NCBI GenBank assembly: GCA_947471745.1
Contig: CANJKZ010000777.1
Span: 2,232,501-2,296,500 of the forward strand
Reading direction: 5' to 3'
DNA length: 64,000 bases
Origin: Closterium sp. Naga37s-1
Lineage: Eukaryota; Streptophyta; Zygnematophyceae; Desmidiales; Closteriaceae
Shown: piece after piece, positions 11,771-20,818 of the stretch
How positions within the stretch are numbered: the first letter of the stretch is position 1
How the letters are laid out: each line of letters starts with the position of its first letter
Made by a program: the position numbers and the translations under genes
The notes under the pieces: model-generated
Databases searched by the model: none
The model's input: the letters and a program-made list of their open reading frames with translations, nothing else
What the model was told of the DNA's origin: nothing

Positions 11771-11812
11771 CTACCTCTCCTTCTCTTTACCTCCTCTCTT
11801 CCGTCACGCTGA
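11771..11812 (-). promoter_or_regulatory. purine-rich tract near the gypsy 3' LTR
   Basis: Minus strand is GGAAGAGAGGAGGTAAAGAG-like over about 40 bp. It is the only purine tract near the LTR but is not flush with it, so its role as polypurine primer is uncertain. Confidence 0.4.
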
Positions 11813-11943
11813 CAACCCTCTCCCTTACCCCACCTTCGCTCGTTTGCCCTGCCCATCCTACTCTGATCCTCCCCTCTTGTTGTCTTGCAGGTCCGAGTCT
11901 TTCACCCACTTGCCCCCTTCCGGGACCTGTTTGGCTCCTGCTG

Positions 11944-12557
11944 CTAGTCCACAGGAACTCTGCCCAGCTTCTTCCCCGTTGCTTTCGCCACGTTAGTTAC
12001 GTGGTCCCTGCGCCGCTGCCCTACTTCGGACTCCAAAACTAACACCCTGGATGGCTTAACTTCCTTTACCACCCACCGATCGGTGGTCAGCCCTTGATCT
12101 AGCACATCCTTCTTCGCTTTCCTCAGATACACCTCAGTTCCCTCCTCCACGGCTGTGCCCTTGCCCTTCCCTAGCTGCAGTTGCCTCTGCTGATACCGTT
12201 TGGCATCCCTTAACTGTGTTGTATGCAGGTTCCCCAGCGCTGACGGCATGTGCTTGTTCAGGTACCTGGCCCTGCAGTCCGCCAGCGCTGCCCAGTTCTC
12301 CACTGTCCCCGCCGTCACCACGTCCGTCAGTACCTTCGGTGCTTTTACTGGAAGCGTGGGCTGCTTCCCGTAGAGCAGGTAGTAGGGCGAGTAGTCTTTC
12401 AATGCCGCCTGCTTGCTGAAACGATACCCCGCCGCGACCCAATGCAGCTCTTGGTCCCAATCTCTCTTATGGTCCTCCCCATACGCCCTCAGCCCCTTCT
12501 TGATGGTCTGAACCATCCGCTCCATGAGACCGTCTGACAGCGGGTGGTAGCATGATG
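11944..12557 (-). pseudogene. gypsy integrase, rest of core and C-terminus
   Basis: Shifted frame supplies YHPLSDGLMERMVQTIK (catalytic Glu in LMER), then HWVAAGYRFSKQ, SPYYLLYGKQP and a C-terminal barrel-like segment (GTEVYLRKAKKDVLDQG, DRWVVKEVKPSRVLVLE). Ends at VPVD near 11944. No chromodomain signature. Confidence 0.85.
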
Positions 12558-13120
12558 TCCACTTCTTTCAGGAGCTTGTCAAAGGCTCCCATGAATTCGG
12601 TGCCTTGGTCTGTCAAAACCTCCCCGCACGCGCCGAACCGTGTCCGCACTTGGTCAGTAAATGCTTCTGCGATCAGTTCAGCGCTCTTGCTGCTCAGCGC
12701 TCGCACCTCCAACCACTTTGACACGTGCTCAATCATCATGAGCACATACCGCTTGTTCTTGCGGCTCAGTGGCATTTCCCCTGCCAGGTCCAGGGACCAT
12801 CGGTACCCCAGCCCCATGAAGGGTAGGGACTGCAGCTCCTGCTGATCCCTCTCTAATTGCGCCTTGTTCCGGCTGCATCGCTCACACTCGGTTACGACCT
12901 CCCTGACCTGCCGATGGAGGCCCGCCCACCACCAGCTGGTCACCAGCAGTTGCGCTGTCCTGATGTGTCCATAGTGACCCAGCTGGTTGTGTACCTTCTC
13001 TATTAGCACCCTCCTTTCTTCCGGCGCCGGCACCAGCTTCCACCCCTCTTTGGTCTGCATCTGCAGTTGCTGCTGGTACCATCGGTAATGCTGTCCGCAC
13101 GCCCTTGCTCTGTCGCTGAC
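12558..13120 (-). pseudogene. gypsy integrase, zinc-binding domain and first part of the core
   Basis: Same frame as the RNase H piece after the TAG. HHCC zinc domain HNQLGHYGHIRTAQ...CERCSRNKA, then core with WSLDLAGEMP (first Asp) and VLTDQGTEF (second Asp). A frameshift near 12557 separates the catalytic Glu. Confidence 0.85.
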
Positions 13121-13516
13121 CTATTCCTCCGCCTCTGTCTCCCCTTTCACCCAGCGCAGCGCCTCTGGGTAATTCCAGATGTCTTCTGGCCCGTTTCCTC
13201 TGCCCCTGGCTGCCTCTGCTTCCAGCGTCCCCCTCGCCATTACTGCCAGGCGCAGCGCTGGCGAACTCGCTTCCGAACCATCTTGTGGCTTCTCTTCCGC
13301 CGGTGGCGGATTGCGTGACAGCCCGTCGACGTGCTGTAGCGTCTTCTCCGGGCGGTGGCGGATCTTGAACTCGTATTCCTGGAGCTGCATTGTCCACCTC
13401 GCGTTCCTCCCCGTGAGCGTCTGGTTAGTCATCATCCATGTCAGGGGCTGATGGTCGGTGACCAGCGTGAAGGGGCTCCCCTGCAAATACACACGGAAAT
13501 GATTCACGGCCCACAC
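13121..13516 (-). pseudogene. gypsy RNase H remainder and linker
   Basis: Continues RNase H after a one-base frameshift near 13530: WAVNHFRVYLQG, FTLVTDHQPL, WTMQLQEYEFKIRHRP, VDGLSRNP. Ends at an in-frame TAG (13121-13123); the same frame carries on into integrase. Confidence 0.85.
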
Positions 13517-16500
13517 CGCCGCGAGCCCCTCTCCTTCTCGGTCGAGCTGCAGCTACGACTTGCGAAGGCGACCACTCGCTCGCCTTGCTCAGTCTCTTGA
13601 CACAGCACTGCACCAATGCCCAAACTGCTCCAATCTGTGTACAGTGTGAAGGGCCGGTCCCTCTTCGGGAGCACCAGCACTGGCCCGGTCTTCACCGCTT
13701 TCAGCAGATATTTCAAGGCCCGATTCTCCTCTGCCCCCCACTTCCACTCGTTGCTCTCCCTCAGCAGCTGGTTCAGGACCGCGGCTCTTCGGTTGAAGTT
13801 CGGGATGAACTTCCTGTAGTAATTCAGAAATCCCAGCACTGCTCGCAGCCTGCTTCTGTCTGTTGGCGCCGCCACTTTATCCAGAACCGCCACCTTCGCC
13901 TCCTGGATCGAGAGCGTCCCGCCGGACACCTCGAAGCCCAGGTACCTCACCGTACTCTCGCCGAACCTGCACTTGCTGGGGTGGCACATCAGCCCTGCTT
14001 CCATGAATGCCCCCAGCACCTTCTCCACATCCGCTACATGGCTCGCTGCGTCCTTGCTGAATACAATGACGTCGTCAATGTAGCAGGCCGCGCAATCGAT
14101 TCCTCTTAGCACCGTGTCCATGGTTTGCTGGAAGATTGCCGATAAGTTCCTCATTCCGAACGGCATGCCATTCCACTCCCAGAGTTCGTCCACTCCATGA
14201 AATGCTGTTTTTGCCTTATCTTCTTCCCGTATCTGGATCTGGTTAAACCCTTGCCGTAGGTCCAGCGTTGTGAAGACGGTGGCTCCTTCCACCTTGTCGA
14301 ATATGTCTTCCGGCACCGGCATAGGGTAGCGGTTTGCCTTCGTGATCATGTTAAGATCCCGATAATCCCCGCACATCCTGCACGAGAGCACTTCCCCCGT
14401 CATGTCCTTCCTTGATGCCACCACCGTGGCCGCCGCGTACTCCGAGGTTGACCATTGTATGAGCCCTCCCTCCAACAGCTCCTGACATTTCTCCCTGCAC
14501 ACCTCTTCATCCGCCCTCGTCATCCGTCGTTTGCGCTGGTAGGTCGGAAAGTCCGTGATTAGCTCGATCTTCATTTCGCCCACTCGGCTCTTGCCCAGCT
14601 CCTTGAGCGAGAAGGCGAACGCCTTCCCGTGGCGTTTCAGCATTTCCTTCATGGCTTCTGCTTGCTCCGCGTTCAAGGCTGGCCCCACTTCCCACTCCTT
14701 CTCTGTCGCTCCCTCGACTGCGGTTCCCGTTGACGGCGCTTCTTCCCTGGTGCCTGTCAAAGCCATGAAGCTCTTCATATAGCCCCATTTTGCCACTTTG
14801 CTTCTCACTTCCAGGTTTTCCTCCTCTCTCGGCGGCCAACCCCTTTTCCTGATTTGCTCCTCGACTGCCGTTAGACTCTCCAGCTTCCACTTCTCGTTAC
14901 CCAGCTGCCACTGCGCATCGCTGTTTGGTCCAGCGCCTTCTGCCCACCACTCCTTCTCCACTCGAATTTCCATGTCCCAGAGCAGCAACTGGACTTCCAC
15001 GGTATGCAGCAGCCATTCCACTGCCTGGACGTCCATGCCCTGCCCCAGGGCCCGTCTGCGTTCCCATTCCGCCGCTCCTTTGGCCGCGGTCGCTCCCGGC
15101 AGGAATCCCATGGCCAATTCTCTCTCCAACGCTGTGGGTTCTCCCCACTCTCCTGTCCGTAGATCCTTTACCATCCCTGGCCAAGGCACTCCTTCCTTCT
15201 TCTGAAATGCGTAGGAGCCCGCATGTGCTACCAGTGTCGGCCATGCCTGCCTTGGTTCACCCGGTGTGTTACAAGGGTAGTGTGCCAGGTGATCCGGATA
15301 CTGCACCGGCGCCTCCTGCCTGTTTGGTTCCAGAATGTCTCTCACGAGCCTTGCTTCCGGCCTCTTCAGTTTGGAGAGATCCAGCCGCAGGCGCCCCTCT
15401 GGGAGGCCGTTCTGCCAGTAACGCCGATCTCTGTGCGACCTGGCTCCTGCCTGAGCCGCGTCCATCGCCACTCCCGCCCCCAGTACCGCCGTAACCCTTT
15501 GGTAGGCTGCTCTCACCGACTCCCTCGGATCCGTGGCAAATTCTGGGTTCTCCAACACATACAAGTATTCCCCTTGAATCCTGTGCACTAACTGCATTAC
15601 CCGCACCATGTCTTCGAAGAGGGCCGTCCGGTCATCCTTGAGCCCCAGCCCATCTCCTGCTCTTGACACTCCCTGACATTCCCACCCTGCGATTAGCACG
15701 TCCACTCGCCCCCACGTCGCTATCTGCGCTTCCGTTATTTCGTTCACGCCGTGTCCCGTCTGCCCCCAGTTGCCATCCGTTGCTCCATCCATAATCTGCC
15801 CAGGGTATGTGCATCGCAGCATCTCCACGTGATGCTCCGCCATCTTCCTCACTCGCGGGTTCGCCTCCACGTACGTCCGTTTTTTTATTCTCCATCCCGC
15901 CTTCAGCGCAGCGGCCAACCCCATCCCAAGGCCTCCGAATGGTTCCAGCATTTGGATGGGCTTCTGGAGTATTCGCTTGTTCAGTACCTCCTCTAGAATT
16001 GTCTCCTTTCTTTCGGCCCACACTTCGCGCTGCGTCCGCCTATCCAGCTCGGCTTCGGCTTCATACCAGCTCATTTCCCCGAGCTGGTCTTCCAGACCTA
16101 CGGCTCTTGCCTGGTAGGCTCCCTTCGGCTCTTGGCTGACGAATCTCACTGGTAGAGTCCCTCTCGGCCCCCCTGGCCTCGAGAAGCGCGGCCTGTACAC
16201 CACTTTTTCTTGCCACGTGCATATTGTCGCGCCCACCGCGTAGAGCAGCCTTATCCCCATCAGCAGGTCGTAGTCCTCCAATTCCGTAACTCCGCAGGTC
16301 AGCTTCACTCGGCATTCATCCCTTTCTCCTGGTTTCAGCACTATCTCCACCGTGTGCCGAGTGCAGGGCAGCCATTTCGGCTCTCCCCCTTCGGCCGTCA
16401 TTACTGAGAAGCCTCCCTCTCTCAACCGACCCTCCTCGTGCAACTCCATCTGCTCCGCCAGTCCCTTCCCAATGAGGACGTGATGCGAGCCCGTGTCGAT

Positions 16501-17043
16501 GATCGCCATGTCCACCAGTATTCCTGCCACCACCACTGAGCCCTTCGCTGCCACCAGCACCGTAGATTGGCACAGCATGCGTTCCTTGGGGTGCCGATAG
16601 GATTCGTCTTCAAACTCCGGGTCTTCGGCGCAACGTTGCTCCCGCATATATCCGCCCCCTGGTATGCCTGCCCGCAGCACTCCTCCTCCCTGCTGCCAGT
16701 TTGCTTCCCTTTGGGTCCCTGGCCTCGCCATCATCGCGAACGAGGCATGGCTTTGCGCATCCTCGTCTTCTTCTGCTCCGACGAACATTGCCCCCGCGCC
16801 CCTTTCTTCTCCCCCCATTTCCTCGAGCTGTTCACGCACCTTCCTCATCTCCTCCTCGATCTGGCTGCGGCTCTTGCTCTTCCCTTTTGGTGGGCGTTTG
16901 GCGTTTGGTGTAGTCCCTCTGAATATGCCCGACTTGTCCGCACTGATGGCACCTCCTCCGATCCGCACTCCCGTGCTCTTCGCGCCCTTTCGCTTTTCCT
17001 TGGGGGCTCGCCATCCACACTCCCCGGCGACGCTCTGCTCCAC
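13504..17043 (-). CDS. polyprotein: aspartic protease, C5-DNA methyltransferase, reverse transcriptase, start of RNase H
   Basis: One open frame of 1179 codons. Residues 160-285 hold a retropepsin with IIDTGSHHVLIG (Asp183). Residues about 362-690 hold a cytosine-5 methyltransferase: motif I PFGGLG (368-373), motif II acid in YVEANP (391-396), motif IV GWECQGVS with Cys456, motif VI LENP (497-500), motif VIII RDRRYWQN (538-545), and C-terminal motifs ERELAMGFLPG (640-650) and ALGQGMDVQAVEWLL (665-679). The spacing and the YVLENP and RYWQNGLP forms resemble DNMT3/DRM enzymes. The usual Pro before the catalytic Cys is Glu. RT follows with TLDLRQGFNQ (926-935), PFGMRN and YIDDV (988-992), then RNase H LYTDWSS (1134). 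Seen: all motifs. Known: such domains methylate cytosine C5. Inferred: self-protection or silencing control by the element. The frame ends by a lesion in RNase H. Confidence 0.93.
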   Translation of the reverse strand: MEQSVAGECGWRAPKEKRKGAKSTGVRIGGGAISADKSGIFRGTTPNAKRPPKGKSKSRSQIEEEMRKVREQLEEMGGEERGAGAMFVGAEEDEDAQSHASFAMMARPGTQREANWQQGGGVLRAGIPGGGYMREQRCAEDPEFEDESYRHPKERMLCQSTVLVAAKGSVVVAGILVDMAIIDTGSHHVLIGKGLAEQMELHEEGRLREGGFSVMTAEGGEPKWLPCTRHTVEIVLKPGERDECRVKLTCGVTELEDYDLLMGIRLLYAVGATICTWQEKVVYRPRFSRPGGPRGTLPVRFVSQEPKGAYQARAVGLEDQLGEMSWYEAEAELDRRTQREVWAERKETILEEVLNKRILQKPIQMLEPFGGLGMGLAAALKAGWRIKKRTYVEANPRVRKMAEHHVEMLRCTYPGQIMDGATDGNWGQTGHGVNEITEAQIATWGRVDVLIAGWECQGVSRAGDGLGLKDDRTALFEDMVRVMQLVHRIQGEYLYVLENPEFATDPRESVRAAYQRVTAVLGAGVAMDAAQAGARSHRDRRYWQNGLPEGRLRLDLSKLKRPEARLVRDILEPNRQEAPVQYPDHLAHYPCNTPGEPRQAWPTLVAHAGSYAFQKKEGVPWPGMVKDLRTGEWGEPTALERELAMGFLPGATAAKGAAEWERRRALGQGMDVQAVEWLLHTVEVQLLLWDMEIRVEKEWWAEGAGPNSDAQWQLGNEKWKLESLTAVEEQIRKRGWPPREEENLEVRSKVAKWGYMKSFMALTGTREEAPSTGTAVEGATEKEWEVGPALNAEQAEAMKEMLKRHGKAFAFSLKELGKSRVGEMKIELITDFPTYQRKRRMTRADEEVCREKCQELLEGGLIQWSTSEYAAATVVASRKDMTGEVLSCRMCGDYRDLNMITKANRYPMPVPEDIFDKVEGATVFTTLDLRQGFNQIQIREEDKAKTAFHGVDELWEWNGMPFGMRNLSAIFQQTMDTVLRGIDCAACYIDDVIVFSKDAASHVADVEKVLGAFMEAGLMCHPSKCRFGESTVRYLGFEVSGGTLSIQEAKVAVLDKVAAPTDRSRLRAVLGFLNYYRKFIPNFNRRAAVLNQLLRESNEWKWGAEENRALKYLLKAVKTGPVLVLPKRDRPFTLYTDWSSLGIGAVLCQETEQGERVVAFASRSCSSTEKERGSRRCGP
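14974..15960 (-). other. cytosine-5 DNA methyltransferase domain within gypsy pol
   Basis: About 329 residues placed between protease and RT, a position where ordinary Ty3/gypsy polyproteins have only a short linker. All of motifs I, II, IV, VI, VIII and X can be pointed to in normal order, with AdoMet-binding FGGLG and nucleophile Cys. No stop or frameshift falls in it. A protein-level alternative is a degenerate, inactive methyltransferase, because motif IV has WEC instead of SPC. Confidence 0.92.
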
Positions 17044-17073
17044 TGATTTTGGCCTTCTCTAACTCGTACAGCT

Positions 17074-18012
17074 TCAGACCGGTTCATACTGGCAGGCCAG
17101 ATCGTAGACTTGATGCAGGCTGGCCTTCCATCCCATCTCGAAGACCTTCCCACGCAGGTCTTTAACCATGCTCTTATCCAGCCCGTTGAGAAATTTGCTA
17201 ACCAGCTCTCTCAGCCGCCCGTAGTAGCTGAGTAACGATTCGTCGTGCCTTCGCTCGAAGTACGCAAACTGCTGCACCTTCTCGGGCGTCTGCACTAGGA
17301 ACTGTCGCTTCAGGTTTTCCAGGAATTCGTCGACGATTCCCCACGGCTCCCCAATTCGGTCGCGGTATTTTTCGATCAGCTCCTCCCTGGTGACGCGGTA
17401 ATAAGTGTCTGCCTCGCCCGCCAGAGTGTTGGACAGGCCGTGGAAGAACTCTTCTGCTTCCAGCCCATCTTGCCTCCATCTGTACCTCACGTTGTCGATC
17501 TGCATCAGGTAATTGCGCAGATCCGCTCCCACGCCAGCTTGTCCTACGAATCTCTCAGACACTTTGATCTCCGGCAGGTTGATGTATCGCCACTTGTCCG
17601 TCCGCTCGTTTGGGACTCCCAGCTCTGATTCTGCCCCGCGCTGTCGCTCCACCGAGCCGGCGCGCTTCAACAGTCCTCCCTCCGATCCGCCCGCGAGACG
17701 TAGCGTATCCTCCCTTCCGCTAGCCAGCAGGTCACCCTGACTCCGCCGCCTGGGTGGGATGCGGTACACCTCTCCGTCTTCCATGCTGGTTCCTATCGAT
17801 GCTCTCCCCGTTCCCGCCGAAGTGCGGGTTCCCGTCTTCGTTGATTCCTGCATCGCGTCCAACGTCTCGTTATCTCCAGAATCCTCTGGCTTATACGTTC
17901 GTCCAGACCTAAGCGGCATATATCCGCGCTCTGCTTCCCGTACCTCGAAAAAGTTCCTAACCCATCGACAGGCTCTTCTTAACTGGCTAGTCCATGCGAG
18001 AGAATATTGCAC
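17074..18012 (-). pseudogene. gypsy gag (capsid) frame
   Basis: 312 codons. The first 23 residues from Met at 18012 lie inside the LTR, so the internal start MPLRSGRTYKPED (about 17916) is an alternative. The central part (INLPEIKVSERF, LRNYLMQIDNVRYRW, EEFFHGLSNTLAGEADTYY, DEFLENLKRQFLV, YYGRLRELVSKF) has the pattern of a retrotransposon gag domain. The frame stops at YEPV near 17074. Another frame continues with GLKLYELEKAK and reaches a zinc knuckle CHQCGQVGHIQRDY near 16945, whose last Cys is Tyr. A one-base lesion at the gag/nucleocapsid boundary is the simplest reading; programmed frameshifting is possible but unsupported. Confidence 0.8.
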
Positions 18013-18504
18013 ACACCATTCCAGTATAGCGAGAAAACAAACAAAGAAGCAGGTTAGCTAAAGAAACTAGCAAGCTATGTACAAGATGCATCCAGTCTAG
18101 TTCCTCGCTAAGCCTGCTACCACGCTTGGTCGTGACCCTGTTGCTGCACACACATAGAAACAAACACACTTCATCCGACATGCACTCGATCTGACGCCTC
18201 CATTCCAGCCCACTGTATGTACAAACGCATTTGAGCCGTCCCCCACCATGCCACCTGGGGTCTCCTGACCGAGTTCCCTTCCTGTCACCGGTGTGGAATC
18301 CAAACCCTCGTCACCCCACCCATCACTGTACCAGCGGCTCGCTTGCATGCTGCGACATTTGGCTCGCTCTCCTCTCGTTGTTCTTCCCAGCTGGCTGCCT
18401 GCCATCCTCGATGTAACCCCTTCCCCAGCATTGTACAGTTCTTGCGGCTGCACCCCTCCTCCATGTTACGTGAGATATGAAGTCACCTCGTATCTTATGT
18501 GACA
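17945..18504 (-). repeat. 5' LTR of the gypsy element (about 560 bp)
   Basis: Minus strand starts TGTCACATAAGATAC and ends near CTTTTTCGA. Highly similar (roughly 97 percent by eye) to 11203-11752, with only scattered differences and one short indel near 18450. No TGG-type tRNA primer site follows the junction. Confidence 0.9.
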
Positions 18505-18669
18505 GTAGTTATGTTTCCTTGCTGTTGGTGGTGCACCTTTGCTAGTTTCCTATAGTGAACAACACATATTATCACTTTCGCTTGGCACAACTCTCTCGAC
18601 ACCCGCTTGGCCTAGGCTTCTAAGCCTAGGCCCTAAACCCGGTTCCTAAGTTAAGTTAGTCTTGTAACA
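18505..18669 (+). repeat. 3' LTR of element K, right piece
   Basis: Resumes at GTAGTTATGTTTCC and matches 9410-9584 to the terminal TTGTAACA, including the AGCCTAGGC palindrome near 18610-18632. The piece fits the break at 11202 apart from about 6 bp. Confidence 0.87.
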
Positions 18670-18995
18670 CGCAGAGCATGCGCCGCTACCGCCGACATCC
18701 CGCGCCCCCCCCCGCACTGGCGCAAGGCGGGCTGCGCCGACTGGTGGAAGGCGGTGGACGCGGAAACAGCTGCTGGCGCTGTGGCTGGAGACCGGGGTGG
18801 TGAAGTAAAAGTGCTCCCTTACCATTACAAGCAGAAATTGCTTATGATGCAACGTGAGATCCATTTTATTGCTAGCAACGTCAGATCTATTTGATCGCTA
18901 GAATGTATAGTTTCTTGTTTTATCGGTTATAGTTTCGCAAGGCTTCTTGTGCGACAGATTCTTCGAATAGAAGAAATTTTCCACAACAGGTCACA
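18670..18995. other. host flank of element K, nothing recognised
   Basis: Starts with the cgcag duplication. It holds a short GC-rich stretch (18675-18800) with no convincing frame, then AT-richer DNA. Confidence 0.5.
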
Positions 18996-19003
18996 TAAGA
19001 CCC

Positions 19004-19373
19004 TTAAATCGGATGGGATTGCAGAAAAAGAGAGATAACTGCAACGAAAAATAATTAGAATCGTATCAATGTCGAGCTTGCTCCACCTCTGCTCACTTGA
19101 AAACGGCATGTATCGGCGTGCAGTCGGCGCAAGCGCCGCTCCCGCAATTTCCGAAACAGTGACAGATGCGGGTCTGCGCTGTTTAACGCCGGCTGACAGC
19201 CCCCTTGTGGACGGTCGCACTACGGACAGACCCGCTGTGTCAGCAGACAGAGACGACGCGAGCATCGCGACGTACGATCGTTGGCGTGCGACTGACGATC
19301 GCGCAGCGGTAGCGGCACGACGGAGTGAGTTAGCGGCGACTACTGCACGGACGGCGCGAGCGATGGTGCTCAT
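19004..19373 (-). CDS. candidate small gene with Arg/Ala-rich N-terminal targeting sequence
   Basis: Proposed exon 1 19373-19097 starts MSTIARAVRAVVAANSLRR. It is rich in Arg, Ala and Ser and has almost no acidic residues over the first 45 positions, like a mitochondrial or plastid transit peptide. A GTGAGC donor at 19096 and an acceptor after TTTTTCGTTGCAG (19039) would remove a 58 bp intron. Exon 2 19038-19004 adds a ten-residue tail ending at TAA. Length about 103 residues. It is not a family I recognise. It could instead be the first exon of the aminopeptidase, separated from it by element K, but its phase-1 donor does not fit the phase-0 acceptor at 9068. Confidence 0.33.
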
Positions 19374-19389
19374 GAATGAAGAGGGAGAT

Positions 19390-19981
19390 TAGGAGGTGGG
19401 GGACATCGAGAAACACAATGTGAAGTAGCTAGAAATGTTTCCATGATACAGCTAGGGGGGTGGGCTGCTGTATGTGGTAGCCGTTGTCAAACAGGGTAAC
19501 CTAGAATTTGTTCGTTCGGTATCCAATAAGTCTGGGTGAAAAGCTGTTTGGAACATTCTTGAATGCTGCTTCGTTGTTTGCAGTCACAGTAGTAAATGCG
19601 AAAACTGTTTGTGGCTGTCTGTCGCGATCCTCGTCATATGGCAACAATGAACCTTTCCCTGAAACACCTCCTCCTCAGCTTGTGTACGCGACGTGACGTC
19701 CGAGGTCACTCAGAACAGACTCGATTCAGGCCAAAACACGAACCACCTCGCAACAGAATTTCGAGCCTCACCAGCCTTATTACTTTTCTGCCCCAAGTTG
19801 TGAGTTTCCATAAGGTTATACTAAATATCTGCCATATTCATGGCAATACCAACGTAAAAGTCAAATTTGCCATCCAGGTTGGCAAACAAAATGTGAATTC
19901 ACAGAAATATATACAAGTACAGAAACATTCTCTTGCATTTGTTGCAATTCAGCTGCTACTAGGGAAGCATGTGGTCTATGT
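19390..19981. other. host intergenic DNA, nothing recognised
   Basis: AT-richer sequence with no frame I can support. Ends with tatgt (19977-19981), the target duplication of element I. Confidence 0.5.
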
Positions 19982-20417
19982 TGTTGGAAACAAGTAATTT
20001 AACGATTCTGATGTGTCGGAACATCGAACTGCAAACGAGGCAAATTACAGCGAAGCAGCGGCGAGTCAACTAAGGAGGTTGACAAAACGTAACTGCTATA
20101 GGTTACGCGAAGGTCAAAGGTCGACGACCTTTGACTCGTCGAAAGGCAGCGCGACAGCAAGGACACACAACTGACTCGGTATTGAGCAGTTGCCCGAGTC
20201 GTCGTTGTATCGAACTGCAACAGCTACAGCAACAGTTATATGTATCCTTTCATATTCCTTGTAATCATATAAAACCTTGTATTACTTTGTTATAATCAAT
20301 CTCTTGCTCTCACACACTAGTGCAAGGTGGTTCAACAGTTCACTAAGAACGCTTCCGCAATTACATCATCTCCACTCAAGGTCTTATCCTTGCAACGAGC
20401 TTTTTCTCAGCCCAACA
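19982..20417 (+). repeat. 5' LTR of element I (436 bp)
   Basis: TGTTGGAAACAAG to CAGCCCAACA. Closely matches 43794-44099 plus 54064-54208. Confidence 0.88.
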
Positions 20418-20428
20418 TGGTATGAGAG
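20418..20428 (+). promoter_or_regulatory. primer-binding site of element I
   Basis: TGGTATGAGAG abuts the LTR, the same variant as in element 1. Confidence 0.78.
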
Positions 20429-20475
20429 CCTCCAAGGCAAGATTTAACTTCATTCAAACTCCTATAGCAGAAGGC

Positions 20476-20763
20476 ATGGCAACACAAAAGGAGAGAAGCT
20501 CTTCTAACGGATCTCTAGGCACTACTCCTACTCCACCTCCAGTCACTGGTCTACAGACAGAGGGAGGTACAGCAACGAGACCAGCTGCTGAGTCTACTGA
20601 AATTCCTGCGAATCAAACAACCGGCTTCGACCCAAACATGATGGAGAAGTTTTTCTCCTTCATGTCGTTCTACGAGCAACACCAGCAAGCAGCACCTGCA
20701 CAATCAAACAACATCGACAATAACAACGGCGTCACACCCATAAGTCTTGATGGCTCATCCTAG
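20476..20763 (+). pseudogene. gag N-terminal remnant of element I
   Basis: MATQKERSSSNGS...FDPNMMEKFFSFMSFYEQHQQ...SLDGSS, stop at 20761. Low-complexity gag leader; the capsid domain is absent. An upstream Met at 20422 overlaps the primer site and is less likely. Function beyond gag position is inferred only from placement after LTR and primer site. Confidence 0.5.
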
Positions 20764-20818
20764 TGCTTAAATGTTAATGTAACTGTTAGAAATTTGAAAT
20801 TTGCAAAGTTTTGGTGGG

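Larger units (their letters stand above)
11203..18504 (-). mobile_element. Ty3/gypsy LTR retrotransposon carrying a cytosine-5 DNA methyltransferase domain
   Basis: 7.3 kb minus-strand element with two LTRs of about 550-560 bp (17945-18504 is 5', 11203-11752 is 3'). Order of domains: gag with zinc knuckle, aspartic protease, C5-methyltransferase, reverse transcriptase, RNase H, integrase. RT before integrase is the gypsy order. No chromodomain is seen at the integrase C-terminus. It sits inside the 3' LTR of element K. Flanking bases do not give a clear 5 bp duplication. The reading frame is broken near 17073, 16900, 13530, 13121 and 12557, while the protease-methyltransferase-RT frame is open for 1179 codons. 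Confidence 0.93.
9347..18669 (+). mobile_element. non-autonomous copia-like element K, split by the gypsy element
   Basis: 5' LTR 9347-9584 with primer-binding site, 1.57 kb interior without pol, polypurine AAGGGGGTG at 11145-11153, then a 3' LTR in two pieces (11154-11202 and 18505-18669) around a gypsy insertion. Flanks cgcac (9342-9346) and cgcag (18670-18674) are a target duplication with one mismatch. It lies directly upstream of the aminopeptidase exons. Confidence 0.87.

Noticed and set aside
13504..17043. Host methyltransferase gene interrupted by a gypsy element
   Set aside because: The MTase is in frame with protease before it and RT after it in one open frame and lies inside paired LTRs, so capture by the element fits better.
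16567..17046. Plus-strand frames opposite the gypsy polyprotein
   Set aside because: Antisense shadows of the GC-rich minus-strand pol.
11200..18510. A clean 5 bp target duplication for the gypsy element
   Set aside because: Left GCTTTAGC and right GTAGTTATG do not match after trying both LTR end choices, and about 6 bp of the host LTR are missing, so none is claimed.
18670..18870. Copia RT-like WWKAVDAE fragment
   Set aside because: A few residues only, no further RT motifs, and bases fit equally well as ordinary GC-rich host DNA.
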